64,000 nt of DNA. Source: Bryobacterales bacterium (GTDB lineage Bacteria; Acidobacteriota; Terriglobia; Bryobacterales; Bryobacteraceae). The translations under genes and the position numbers were made by a program. This document shows positions 34,607 to 42,802 of this stretch, piece after piece (the stretch's first letter is position 1; every line of letters begins with the position of its first letter). The notes beneath the pieces were generated by a model, which saw only the letters and a program-made list of their open reading frames with translations, was not told the DNA's origin and made no database searches. The stretch lies in NCBI GenBank assembly GCA_003166865.1, contig PMUP01000097.1, positions 62,001-126,000 on the forward strand. The letters are read 5' to 3'.

Positions 34607-34633
34607 GGGACGACCGACGATTACTTGTCCGGC
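34607..34633 (+). repeat. 27-bp direct repeat, right copy
   Basis: Matches 32241-32267 with a single mismatch at the eleventh base. It overlaps the last five codons and stop of the DUF6152-like gene at 34621-35040. The two copies enclose the DUF2157 gene pair (about 2.37 kb from one copy to the other). Confidence 0.75.
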
Positions 34634-35040
34634 TTATCCTGCCCGTCCTTGCTTGCCGAGCCGCCCATATCCATCTTCCTGCCGTCCGGAAACTCGATGT
34701 CTCGCGTACTCCCGCGCAGCGCGCCATCCTTGGCCTGGAAGGCCGTCACTTTGATCCGGGTGCCGGCGGGAAGCGAATTCCTGTTCCAGCCCAGGCGGAG
34801 CAATACCGACGGCGATCCGCCCTCCAGGCGCCACCGCTCCACCGTGCCATCTTCCTTCGTCACGTCGATCGTCAGCCAGGAATGCGGATTCACCCATTCC
34901 ATCTGGACGACTTTCCCTTCGAGCTTGACCGGCTTGGTGGAGTCGAACTCCGCGGAAAAAGAATGATGCGCCGCCACGGGCAATCCCGCCGCCAACAGTA
35001 TGCCGGCGCCGACTACAACTTTCAGCAATTTCCTGTGCAT
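34621..35040 (-). CDS. DUF6152-like secreted protein
   Basis: A 139-residue exported protein starting at ATG 35040 with AGGAG eight bases upstream. A signal peptide (VVVGAGILLAAGLPVA) leads to AHHSFSAEFDSTKPVKLEG, then VVQMEWVNPHSWLTIDVT and FPDGRKMDMGG. It follows a PDLxGxW gene by 25 bp, as with the other family copies. The last codons lie in the right-hand 27-bp repeat. Function unknown. The invariant HH-x-F-x-A-E-F-D suggests a metal or ligand site. Confidence 0.86.
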   Translation of the reverse strand: MHRKLLKVVVGAGILLAAGLPVAAHHSFSAEFDSTKPVKLEGKVVQMEWVNPHSWLTIDVTKEDGTVERWRLEGGSPSVLLRLGWNRNSLPAGTRIKVTAFQAKDGALRGSTRDIEFPDGRKMDMGGSASKDGQDKPDK

Positions 35041-35065
35041 TATTCTGACTCCTTGTTTTACTCGA

Positions 35066-35872
35066 TCACTGTTTCGGCTGCAGCAAGTCATGATAGAGCA
35101 GCATATCGGTGAACGGTACGCACTTATGCTCCAGCAGTTGCGCATGGTTGTCGATCAGACGGTATAGCGGCATCTCGATCGTCCAGGCCCTAGCGAACGT
35201 CTGCGGATCTTCCAGCGTGGCCTCATACCAGATGTGGTTGACGTCCAGAAGCTTGAAGCGCTCGGTGACTTTCAACTGGTTGGTGGCGAAGTTCCCGGCG
35301 CGATCGAGCCACGACTGGCCGTTTTGCGAAGTGGTTGTCACAACCAGAACGTCGCCTTCCCAAGCTCCGTTGGACTTACCCATCCACGAATCCACCGGCA
35401 GATCGGAATGATCCTTCATATAAATGATTCTGTTCGTGGCGGCGAACGGGTAGACCATGAGAAGATCGCCGTCGGCTTGGAAGATCTGGAACGGCAAATT
35501 CTGGTACGTGGCGCGCGGAACCCCCAGCATATAGCACCTCGCTTCGGGGTCGGCCGCCGGCCAGTGGGACCGGTTTTCATCGCGCTTCTTGAGCGCTTCT
35601 GGCAGGTACGGAATGGTACCTCCTCCGCGCAGAACGCTCTGCCCCGCCGGAATGACGCCGATCGCGCCGAGCTGCCAGAAGTCTTTACTCAATCCTTCCA
35701 CCGGATGACTTTCCAGATTCCAATAGGCCGTGTTCAGAGCCTGCCAGATTCCGTTGAGGTTCGGATGCCCCGAAATAGTTGCCGGACGATCCAGTTGCTG
35801 CGCTTGAGCGGCGCTCGCGGCGAACAGTATCGTTGCCGCCGTCACGATCGTGAGGATGGATCGATGGTGCAA
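35066..35872 (-). CDS. Secreted PDLxGxW-family protein
   Basis: A 268-residue exported protein (signal ending ASAAQAQ). The opening motif is variant (GHPNLNGIW). It keeps CYMLGVPRATYQNLPFQIFQ, SWMGKSNGAWEGDVLVVTTT, YEATLEDPQTFARAW and a late Cys (LLEHKCVPFTD). It lies 13 bp behind the alpha/beta hydrolase and 25 bp ahead of the DUF6152-like gene, so the three appear co-transcribed. Role unknown. Confidence 0.78.
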   Translation of the reverse strand: MHHRSILTIVTAATILFAASAAQAQQLDRPATISGHPNLNGIWQALNTAYWNLESHPVEGLSKDFWQLGAIGVIPAGQSVLRGGGTIPYLPEALKKRDENRSHWPAADPEARCYMLGVPRATYQNLPFQIFQADGDLLMVYPFAATNRIIYMKDHSDLPVDSWMGKSNGAWEGDVLVVTTTSQNGQSWLDRAGNFATNQLKVTERFKLLDVNHIWYEATLEDPQTFARAWTIEMPLYRLIDNHAQLLEHKCVPFTDMLLYHDLLQPKQ

Positions 35873-35885
35873 TCTTTAAGTATAT

Positions 35886-36671
35886 TCACGTGGGGAGGAC
35901 CCGTAAGAACTGGCTGATGGCGGAAAGAGTGGCCTCCGAGCGGTCCCGATGTGGGGCGTGCTTGCAGTTTTCAAGGATGACGGCGGACGCCGAAGGAATT
36001 CTACGCTGAATGGCGTCGATTTGTTTGGTCGTGCCATATTCGTCCTGAGCTCCTTGGAGCACCAGGACAGGGCAACGGATGGAATCCAGGAACGTTTCGA
36101 TGTTCCAGTCCCGAAAACGTGGATCGAGCCAAATGTTGTTCCACCCCCAGAACAGCGAATCTACATTCGCGTGATACCGGCCTAACCGTTGCGGCAGGTC
36201 GGTTTCGTTGTACAGCACTCGAGCTTGCGCGATACTCGACACCGTGATGTCTTCGATGAAGACATGAGGCGCTTCCAAAATAAGTCCGGCGGGCGATTCT
36301 GGGAACGTGCCCGCATAGAGCATGGCAATTGAAGCGCCGTCGCTTTGTCCAAGAAGCAAAGGCCGCTCAATCCCCGCCTTCTGGAGAATCTCCGGAAGCA
36401 CGACCTGCGCCTCGTGGTGCATGTAGGAAGGTGACCGGGGCTCGTCTAAGCCATCCGAGCTGCCGTGACCATATCGCGAGTAAAGGAACACGCCGGCGCC
36501 GGTTGCTTCGGCGAGAACGCGCGGAAAGTCCTTCCAGTGAGAAACCGAGCCGAGCCCTTCGTGAAGCATCACGATCGTCGGAACAGTTGAGTGACGCGCC
36601 TCGATTCTGGCCGCTTCGAGCCAGTGGCCGTCGATCAGATAACGGCATGGGATCGGCAACCTGCTACTCAA
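35886..36671 (-). CDS. Alpha/beta hydrolase of box (benzoyl-CoA) gene clusters
   Basis: A 261-residue alpha/beta hydrolase with oxyanion MLHEGLGSVSHWKD, nucleophile elbow LLGQSDGAS (G-Q-S-D-G), an acid in LQGAQDEYG and His in ENCKHAPHRD. There is no signal peptide, so it is cytoplasmic. It overlaps by ATGA the surviving 3' end of boxR. Hydrolases of this kind commonly sit beside boxR in aerobic benzoate clusters, possibly as a thioesterase that relieves CoA trapping. That role is inferred from context, not shown. Confidence 0.82.
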   Translation of the reverse strand: MSSRLPIPCRYLIDGHWLEAARIEARHSTVPTIVMLHEGLGSVSHWKDFPRVLAEATGAGVFLYSRYGHGSSDGLDEPRSPSYMHHEAQVVLPEILQKAGIERPLLLGQSDGASIAMLYAGTFPESPAGLILEAPHVFIEDITVSSIAQARVLYNETDLPQRLGRYHANVDSLFWGWNNIWLDPRFRDWNIETFLDSIRCPVLVLQGAQDEYGTTKQIDAIQRRIPSASAVILENCKHAPHRDRSEATLSAISQFLRVLPT

Positions 36672-36880
36672 CGGGAGATGACCGCCGGCGTCAGTGATTC
36701 GCGAACCGAGGTGTCCCTTAAAGCTTGAATCAGAATCTCCAGGCTCTCTTCGAAAGTATGTCCCGAAGCCTCGACCTGAATATCAGCCTTCGAGTAAAGC
36801 GCCTTACGTTCAGCGAGGATTCGCTTCAGGTCCGACATGGCGTCACGATTGTTCGCCATTGGACGCATGTCTCCGGCGCG
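36668..36880 (-). pseudogene. boxR: 3' remnant of boxR (HTH plus shikimate-kinase-like regulator)
   Basis: The last 70 residues of this frame read AGDMRPMANNRDAMSDLKR, ILAERKALYSKADIQVEASG, and LEILIQAL. This is the C-terminal part of the shikimate-kinase-like domain of BoxR, the benzoyl-CoA-responsive regulator of box genes. BoxR also needs an N-terminal XRE helix-turn-helix and the P-loop, about 220 residues, which are missing. Upstream of 36880 (36881-37065) none of the three frames resembles them. The 5' end has evidently been lost or replaced. Stand-alone shikimate kinase is less likely given the box genes next door. Confidence 0.65.
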
Positions 36881-37065
36881 CTTGCGTGGCGCGCTGGGCT
36901 CCCGTTTCGGCGGGCCGGCGTTCCTCATGGTTTCTAACAGCATACGATACGGCCGAACCTCGGCGATTTTTATGGGTACAGTGCCGCAAATGGTCAATAT
37001 AGAGCAGTTCCTCTTTTGGCTTGGCCTCAATATGGAAGCGAGGCGCCTGCCTATCTAAGCAGATC

Positions 37066-37119
37066 GGCCAGCCACCGCCGCCCTGCGGGCTCGGCCAACT
37101 ACCGCCGCCCTGCGGGCTC
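37066..37119 (+). repeat. Tandem 27-bp repeat before the ice-binding protein gene
   Basis: Two adjacent copies, 37066-37092 and 37093-37119, each GGCCA followed by variable bases and ACCGCCGCCCTGCGGGCTC. They differ at two positions. Each contains the small hairpin GCCC-TGC-GGGC. The repeat lies 12 bp before the ice-binding protein ATG, at the junction with the degraded boxR side. Confidence 0.75.
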
Positions 37120-37130
37120 AATCAGAGGGG

Positions 37131-38318
37131 ATGAAAATGACCAGATTCGAAAACTCCTATAAACTACCGATATTTATGGCGTTATTATTCGCCACTTTAC
37201 TTGCAGGCGGCGGAACCGGAAGGGTCTTTGCCGCCGTTGCTCCCGGTGTTACCGTTGCCCCCGGCACTCTTGTCGGGGCAGCTACGGAACCCACGGTGAT
37301 TTCGTCAAGCCCAGGTGACAGGGCCACGAACGTACCGATCAGCACAAATACCAGCGATAACGTTGTAACTGGCGCCGCAGTGACCGCAACCTTCAGCCAG
37401 CCGATGGACCCGGAAACGGTTAGCTCGTCCTCGCCGGGAATTTCGCTCACGTTTACGGTCGCGGAGACAAACGGAAACGACGTACCAGGCACCGTCGTCA
37501 TGAATGACGCAAACACCGTGGCAACCTTTACCCCCACCTGGTCCGCTCTCAACCCGAATACCAGCTATACCGCCACAGTTACGATGGCGGCGAAGAACGC
37601 AGCCGGAGTTGCAATGGGCAATCCCGTTGCATGGACATTTACAACCGGCGCCATCGAGTTTACCGGACAGGCACCGGTATCGCTTGGAGCAGCAGGCCGG
37701 TTCGCGATCCTGACTAAATCGGGAATTACAGACGTTCACCCATCTGCTATTAACGGGGATGCTGGAGCGAGTCCAATCACCGGGGCTGCTATCCATCTGA
37801 CGTGTGCAGAAATGGTGACCGGGATCATTTACTCCCCGAATGCGGCGGGGCCTCTTCCATGCAGGGTGACTGACCCCACCTTACTCACCACGGCTGTCGG
37901 CGACTTGCAAGCCGCTTACACCGATGCCGCCGGACGGACCTTGCCAAATTTTACTAATCGGGGAGCCGGAGACATTGGCGGGTTAACCCTCGCGCCCGGC
38001 CTCTACAAATGGACCACCGGTGTTTTAATATCCAAGGATGTCACGCTCTCGGGTGGCGCAGACGCTGTCTGGATATTCCAGATAGAGGGAACTCTTACCG
38101 AGGCCGACGCTACGAGGGTGATCCTGAAAGGCGGCGCTCAGCCCAAAAACATCTTCTGGCAGGCTTCCGGTGATGTGGCCATTGGAACGACTGCCCACTT
38201 TGAGGGAGTAATATTGGCTAAAAAACTCATCGCCATGAAGACGGGCGCCTCGGCAAACGGCAGACTGTTAGCACAGACTGCGGTCACTCTTGAAAAGAAT
38301 GCGGTTTCACAGCCCTAA
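37131..38318 (+). CDS. Secreted ice-binding protein (DUF3494) with an Ig-like domain
   Basis: A 395-residue exported protein with a signal peptide to about residue 35. Residues 50-175 form a bacterial Ig-like (Big_5/SbsA-type) domain: VISSSPGDRATNVPISTN, ATFSQPMDPETV, NTSYTATVTMAAKNAAG. Residues 180-395 are the DUF3494 ice-binding fold: VSLGAAGRFAILTKSGIT, GDIGGLTLAPGLYKWTTGV, DAVWIFQIEGTL, NIFWQASGDVAIGTTAHFEG, LLAQTAVTLEKNAV. Such proteins bind ice outside the cell and spread by lateral transfer. It is wedged between the boxR remnant and boxC, seems less G+C-rich than its neighbours, and is preceded by a tandem repeat. A cold-soil origin is suggested. Confidence 0.92.
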   Translation: MKMTRFENSYKLPIFMALLFATLLAGGGTGRVFAAVAPGVTVAPGTLVGAATEPTVISSSPGDRATNVPISTNTSDNVVTGAAVTATFSQPMDPETVSSSSPGISLTFTVAETNGNDVPGTVVMNDANTVATFTPTWSALNPNTSYTATVTMAAKNAAGVAMGNPVAWTFTTGAIEFTGQAPVSLGAAGRFAILTKSGITDVHPSAINGDAGASPITGAAIHLTCAEMVTGIIYSPNAAGPLPCRVTDPTLLTTAVGDLQAAYTDAAGRTLPNFTNRGAGDIGGLTLAPGLYKWTTGVLISKDVTLSGGADAVWIFQIEGTLTEADATRVILKGGAQPKNIFWQASGDVAIGTTAHFEGVILAKKLIAMKTGASANGRLLAQTAVTLEKNAVSQP

Positions 38319-38392
38319 GCGGCAGCCTCAGGCATTAAAATGCATGCGACGCATTGACTTCAAACACTAAAGCGCACTATCTTGTAGCAGGT

Positions 38393-40060
38393 ATGGACGC
38401 GGTCTTAGCCGAACCGAATTCCGTTTCAGACTTCGTAGACTTTCAGACCGCGCCTTCCCGCTATCGACATTGGAAGCTCTCTATTGAGGATCGGGTGGCG
38501 ACCCTTGCGATGGACGTCCAGGAAGACGCGGGCATCCGTCCAGGCTACAAGCTCAAGTTGAATTCGTATGACCTCGGCGTCGACATCGAATTGCACGACG
38601 CCCTTCAGCGAATACGATTTGAGCATCCGGAAGTCGCAAGCGTCGTTCTCACCAGCGCCAAGCCGCGGGTTTTTTGCTCGGGCGCCAACATTTATATGCT
38701 GGGGCTTTCCAGCCACGCCTGGAAGGTGAACTTCTGCAAGTTCACCAATGAGACTCGCAATGGAATGGAGGACTCCAGCGCCGATTCGGGGCTGAAATTT
38801 ATCGCCGCTTTGAACGGGTCCACGGCCGGCGGCGGCTATGAACTGGCGCTGGCCTGCGACGAAATCGCATTGGTCGACGATCGGTCATCTGCGGTCAGTC
38901 TCCCGGAGGTCCCGCTACTTGGAGTGCTTCCGGGCACTGGCGGACTGACCCGTCTTACAGATAAGCGGCATGTGCGCCGAGATTTGGCGGATGTGTTTTG
39001 TACCACGCCCGAAGGTGTGCAAGGTCAGCGCGCCAAGGATTGGGGACTGGTCGACGCCGTGGTCAAGCCGCAAGAGTTCGAGGCATATGTGAAGAGCCGC
39101 GCGCTTGCACTTGCTGCATTGAGCGACCGGCCCAACGATGCTCGGGGAGTCGAACTTACGCCGCTCAAGCGAGCTATCGACGAGCACGGGTATCACTACC
39201 GATACGTAGACGTGGCGCTAGATCCGCAGCGCCGGACGGCGACACTGACCATCCGGGCGCCCGAGTCCGCCGGGCCGGCATCGATCGACGAGATCCTGGC
39301 GGCTGGAGCCGAGTGGTGGCCGTTCGAGATGTCGCGAGAGCTCGACGACGCCATTCTGTCGCTGCGCATCAACCAAGTCGAGCTTGGCGTTTGGATCTTC
39401 AGCGCCGAGGGCGATCGGAAGAACGTACTCGATATTGATTCTGTGTTGTTCTCGAATCGCGACCACTGGTTCGTGCGGGAGGTCATCGGGATGATGCGCC
39501 GGACCTTCGCGCGCATTGACGTTACCTCTCGATCACTTTATGCGTTGGTTGAGCCGGCTACATGCTTTGCCGGTAGCTTACTGGAATTGGCATTGGCCGC
39601 AGACCGCGTCTACATGCTCGACGACCCGCAATGTTCGATAGCGCTCTCGGAGATGAATTTCGGCGGCTTGGAAATGCCCAACGGCCTTGCACGCCTGGAA
39701 GCGAGATTCCATGGTGATCAATCCCGAATCTCTGAGCTACGGGAGCATATCGGGCACGCACTTGGACCTCGCGAAGCAGCCCAACTTGGCTTGGTCACGT
39801 TCACGCCCGACGAACTGGATTGGAATGACGAGATCAGGCTTGCGATCGAAAGCCGTCTCGCTCTTTCACCCGATGCGATGACCGGCCTGGAAGCGAATCT
39901 CCGGTTTGGAGAGCACGAGAGCATGGAGTCGCGCATCTTCGGACGGCTTTCGGCGTGGCAAAACTGGATCTTCGTTCGCCCCAACGCAGTGGGACCGCTC
40001 GGGGCGCTTAAGGTTTACGGCACCGGAAACCGCGCCAAGTTCGATTGGGAGCGAGTTTAA
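38393..40060 (+). CDS. boxC: 2,3-epoxybenzoyl-CoA dihydrolase
   Basis: A 555-residue protein of two fused crotonase-like halves. It opens the ring of 2,3-epoxybenzoyl-CoA to 3,4-dehydroadipyl-CoA semialdehyde and formate, in the cytoplasm. Family-specific text is extensive: GIRPGYKLKLNSYDLGVDIE, IYMLGLSSHAWKVNFCKFTN, GLKFIAALNGSTAGGGYELA, SLPEVPLLGVLPGTGGLTRL. ATG 38393 gives the usual length; the frame is also open to TTG 38354. It is followed after 5 bp by boxB. A TGCATGCG element lies at 38341. The usual neighbour boxA is absent. Confidence 0.96.
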   Translation: MDAVLAEPNSVSDFVDFQTAPSRYRHWKLSIEDRVATLAMDVQEDAGIRPGYKLKLNSYDLGVDIELHDALQRIRFEHPEVASVVLTSAKPRVFCSGANIYMLGLSSHAWKVNFCKFTNETRNGMEDSSADSGLKFIAALNGSTAGGGYELALACDEIALVDDRSSAVSLPEVPLLGVLPGTGGLTRLTDKRHVRRDLADVFCTTPEGVQGQRAKDWGLVDAVVKPQEFEAYVKSRALALAALSDRPNDARGVELTPLKRAIDEHGYHYRYVDVALDPQRRTATLTIRAPESAGPASIDEILAAGAEWWPFEMSRELDDAILSLRINQVELGVWIFSAEGDRKNVLDIDSVLFSNRDHWFVREVIGMMRRTFARIDVTSRSLYALVEPATCFAGSLLELALAADRVYMLDDPQCSIALSEMNFGGLEMPNGLARLEARFHGDQSRISELREHIGHALGPREAAQLGLVTFTPDELDWNDEIRLAIESRLALSPDAMTGLEANLRFGEHESMESRIFGRLSAWQNWIFVRPNAVGPLGALKVYGTGNRAKFDWERV

Positions 40061-40065
40061 CCGAT

Positions 40066-41517
40066 ATGGCGGACCTACCAGCAGGAACACAGCAAGCAAT
40101 TGACTATTCGCAGCATATTCCTAACAACGTCGATCTCTCCAACGACCGAGCCTTACAACGCGCGCTCGAACGCTGGCAGCCGGCGTTCTTGAACTGGTGG
40201 GATGAGACCGGGCCGGCAAATACGGCGAATTTGGAGGTGTATCTGAGAACAGCTATCAGCGTAGACCGCGACGGCTGGGCGAATTTCGGATATGTCCGGA
40301 TGCCGGAGTACCGATGGGGCATCTTTCTCACGCCACGGGACGAGCACCGGAAGATCCACTTCGGAGATCGTAAGGACGAGCCGGCCTGGCAGGACGTTCC
40401 CGGAGAATACCGGTCCACGCTACGGCGCATCATTGTGACCCAAGGAGACACAGAGCCCGCTTCGGTGGAGCAGCAGAGACTGCTGGGCGCAACCTGCCCT
40501 TCCCTTTACGACCTGCGCAATCTGTTCCAGGTGAACGTCGAGGAGGGACGTCATCTGTGGGCGATGGTCTACCTCCTTCACAAACATTTCGGCCGCGACG
40601 GCCGGGAAGAAGCCGAAGCGTTGTTACAGAGGCGGTCGGGAGACCCGAACAATCCGCGCATCCTCACCGCGTTTAACGAAAAAACGAGTAACTGGCTCGC
40701 GTATTACATGTTCACGTTCTTCACCGACCGTGACGGCAAGTTCCAATTGGCCGCTTTGGCCGAGTCGGCTTTCGATCCTCTGGCGCGCACCACCAAATTC
40801 ATGCTTACCGAGGAAGCGCACCACATGTTCGTGGGCGAATCCGGCGTGGCGCGCGTACTGCAACGCAGCTGCGAAATCATGCGCGAGCACAACTTGACCG
40901 ATCCTTCGCAGGTCCGCGCCCAGGGAGTGATCGATCTTGAAACGCTGCAGAGGTTCGTGAATTTTCACTACAGCGTCACGCTTGACTTGTTTGGGTCCGA
41001 GGTCTCCTCGAACGCGGCAAGCTACTACACAGGCGGCCTGAAGGGTCGATACGGTGAAACTAACATCACCGACAATCACTCGCTCGGGACCGATTTCTAC
41101 ACGATTCAAGAAATCGAAAACGGCGCGGTGGCGAACCGCCAGGTGCCCGCCCTCACGGCCCTGAATGCGCGGTTGCGCGACGACTACACACGCGAAATTC
41201 AGGCCGGCGTGGACCGCTGGAACAGGATTCCAGAACGATTCGGGATCCCATTCCAGATGATGCTTCCTCACGTGGGATTTCACCGCAAGATTGGAAGCTT
41301 TGCCGGCCAATACGTCAGCCCGGAGGGACGCCTTCTTTCCAAGGAAGATTGGGAACGCCAGTCGGCCAGTTGGCTTCCGTCGGACAATGACCACGAGTTT
41401 GTCGGTTCGCTGATGGGACGGGTAATCGAACCGGGAAAATTTGCGAACTGGATCGCTCCGCCCGTACGCGGCATCAACAACCAGCCCATTGAATTCGAAT
41501 ACGTGCGTTTCAATTAG
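40066..41517 (+). CDS. boxB: Benzoyl-CoA 2,3-epoxidase, oxygenase subunit
   Basis: A 483-residue di-iron epoxidase subunit that, with the reductase BoxA, converts benzoyl-CoA to 2,3-epoxybenzoyl-CoA. Recognisable BoxB text includes YSQHIPNNVDLSNDRALQRA, VIVTQGDTEPASVEQQRLLG-like sequence, LYDLRNLFQVNVEEGRHLWA and FMLTEEAHHMFVGESGV. The Glu and His residues in EEGRH and EEAHH supply iron ligands. ATG 40066 lies just after the boxC stop, so the two are coupled. BoxA was not found in the window, so a reductase must come from elsewhere. Confidence 0.96.
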   Translation: MADLPAGTQQAIDYSQHIPNNVDLSNDRALQRALERWQPAFLNWWDETGPANTANLEVYLRTAISVDRDGWANFGYVRMPEYRWGIFLTPRDEHRKIHFGDRKDEPAWQDVPGEYRSTLRRIIVTQGDTEPASVEQQRLLGATCPSLYDLRNLFQVNVEEGRHLWAMVYLLHKHFGRDGREEAEALLQRRSGDPNNPRILTAFNEKTSNWLAYYMFTFFTDRDGKFQLAALAESAFDPLARTTKFMLTEEAHHMFVGESGVARVLQRSCEIMREHNLTDPSQVRAQGVIDLETLQRFVNFHYSVTLDLFGSEVSSNAASYYTGGLKGRYGETNITDNHSLGTDFYTIQEIENGAVANRQVPALTALNARLRDDYTREIQAGVDRWNRIPERFGIPFQMMLPHVGFHRKIGSFAGQYVSPEGRLLSKEDWERQSASWLPSDNDHEFVGSLMGRVIEPGKFANWIAPPVRGINNQPIEFEYVRFN

Positions 41518-41531
41518 AAGATTCGTTTGCC

Positions 41532-41822
41532 GTGGAGAATCCTGCTTCGTTCATCTCTGACCGGCTGCTAAGGGTCTCCATCCCTGCGCGCAAGCTTTTC
41601 GATGTGATCGTGCGTGAGGCTTATCATGGCCCCCTCCGCCCCAAGCCTGAGGGCACGGCAACACCGCCCGAGATCCTGGAAGCGTGTGGTCTGGATGTAG
41701 GAGAGTTTTACACTCTGCTAGACATGTTGACGCAAGCCGGTCTGATAGGCTTATCAAGTTCTTACCCGTTCGAAGAAATCCGGCTCACTCCCGAGGCAAA
41801 GGACGCCCTTCGTGACGCTTGA
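41532..41822 (+). CDS. Small winged-helix-like protein in the box operon
   Basis: A 96-residue protein starting GTG 41532, 14 bp after boxB, overlapping the MaoC gene by 11 bp. Residues 40-90 (TPPEILEACGLDVGEFYTLL, DMLTQAGLIGL, RLTPEAKDAL) look like a winged-helix module. No other feature. With boxR truncated, it might be a local regulator, but that is speculative. The translational overlap supports it being a real gene. Confidence 0.6.
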   Translation: MENPASFISDRLLRVSIPARKLFDVIVREAYHGPLRPKPEGTATPPEILEACGLDVGEFYTLLDMLTQAGLIGLSSSYPFEEIRLTPEAKDALRDA

Positions 41823-42300
41823 TAGCTTCGCTTCACCGCCCGACGATCGATACTTCGAAGACTATACGCCAGGGGACGTGTACGAGTTCGGGACAATCAC
41901 CGTCACTGAGCCGGAGATCATCGAGTTCGCGCGGCAATTCGACCCGCAGTATTTTCATGTCCACCCTGAGAAGGCAGTCGAGAGCAGGTTTGGTGGAATC
42001 ATCGCCTCCGGTTGGCACACTGCCGGTCTCACGATGCGGCTGTACGTCGACCATTTCCTTTCGCACGTCGCGAGCCTGGCTTCACCGGGCGTGGACGAGG
42101 TTAGGTGGCCAAGTCCGGTGCGGCCGGGGGACAGCCTGAGGGTGCGCGTCACGATTTTGGAAGCACGGCTTTCCCGCTCCAAGACGGATCGAGGCGTTGT
42201 TCGCGCCAAGATCGAAGCCATCAATCAGAAAGATGAACTGGTGTGCAGCATGGTGGGCATCAGCATTATTGGCCGCCGTCCCCAGTCATCCGCGCGTTAG
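41812..42300 (+). CDS. MaoC-like hydratase/dehydratase
   Basis: A 162-residue hot-dog-fold protein of the MaoC (R-specific enoyl-CoA hydratase) family. It has YFEDYTPGDVYEFGTITVTE at the start, then FDPQYFHVHPEKAV with the Asp and His expected for the active site. GGIIASGWHTAGLTMRLYVD and RPGDSLRVRVTILEAR follow. GTG start. As the last gene of the box operon it could hydrate an unsaturated acyl-CoA formed further down the benzoate pathway (inference). Confidence 0.88.
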   Translation: MTLDSFASPPDDRYFEDYTPGDVYEFGTITVTEPEIIEFARQFDPQYFHVHPEKAVESRFGGIIASGWHTAGLTMRLYVDHFLSHVASLASPGVDEVRWPSPVRPGDSLRVRVTILEARLSRSKTDRGVVRAKIEAINQKDELVCSMVGISIIGRRPQSSAR

Positions 42301-42400
42301 CGTTCGCGGGAATCCCGGGATGGAGCCGAACGCACACGGCCAAATCGACTTGACGCGCAAACGTACTCTGTAGTAGCATTACCGAGACGAGTAGGAGAAC

Positions 42401-42802
42401 ATGAATCGAGCGCGTTTTTCTAGAGCCGAGACCCGAATCCTGGAGCAATACTGGAAATTGGGGACCTGCGCTGTCCGGGAAATTCTCGACAGCTTGCCCG
42501 TGGAGGAACGCGTTGCTTACACCACCGTTCAGACGCTCGTCTATAGGCTCGAGCAGAAAGGCGCTCTTCGCAAGGTTAAGAAGATCGGCAATGCGCAACT
42601 ATTCGAGCCTGCGATTGATCGGAGTGAGTTCCGGCGTGGCCTAGTCAGAGATTTCCTGGCTTTGTTTGGCGATTCCCCACGTGTGCTCGTTTCCAGCCTC
42701 ATCGAAACTGGCACACTGACGCTAAAGGATCTGAAGGCCCTTCAAAATGCCGCGGCCAGCGGCAAGAGCAGCCGTAGCGGCGGAGCGAAGCGACATGCCT
42801 GA
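42401..42802 (+). CDS. BlaI/MecI/CopY-family repressor
   Basis: A 133-residue winged-helix repressor. RAETRILEQYWKLGTCAVRE, ILDSLPVEERVAYTTVQTLV and YRLEQKGALRKVKKIGNAQL are the usual BlaI signature, including the conserved AYTTVQTLVYRL recognition helix. GGAG precedes the ATG at good spacing. It overlaps the M56 peptidase by 8 bp. In characterised systems the peptidase cleaves or inactivates the repressor upon a signal. Its targets here are probably its own operon, including the two hydrolase-fold genes downstream. Confidence 0.92.
   Translation: MNRARFSRAETRILEQYWKLGTCAVREILDSLPVEERVAYTTVQTLVYRLEQKGALRKVKKIGNAQLFEPAIDRSEFRRGLVRDFLALFGDSPRVLVSSLIETGTLTLKDLKALQNAAASGKSSRSGGAKRHA

Noticed and set aside
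36881-37065. A frameshifted 5' half of boxR, or another Sec gene
   Set aside because: None of the three minus-strand frames upstream of the shikimate-kinase-like tail resembles a P-loop, HTH or kinase segment, and no in-frame TGA with a hairpin was seen. Treated as lost sequence.
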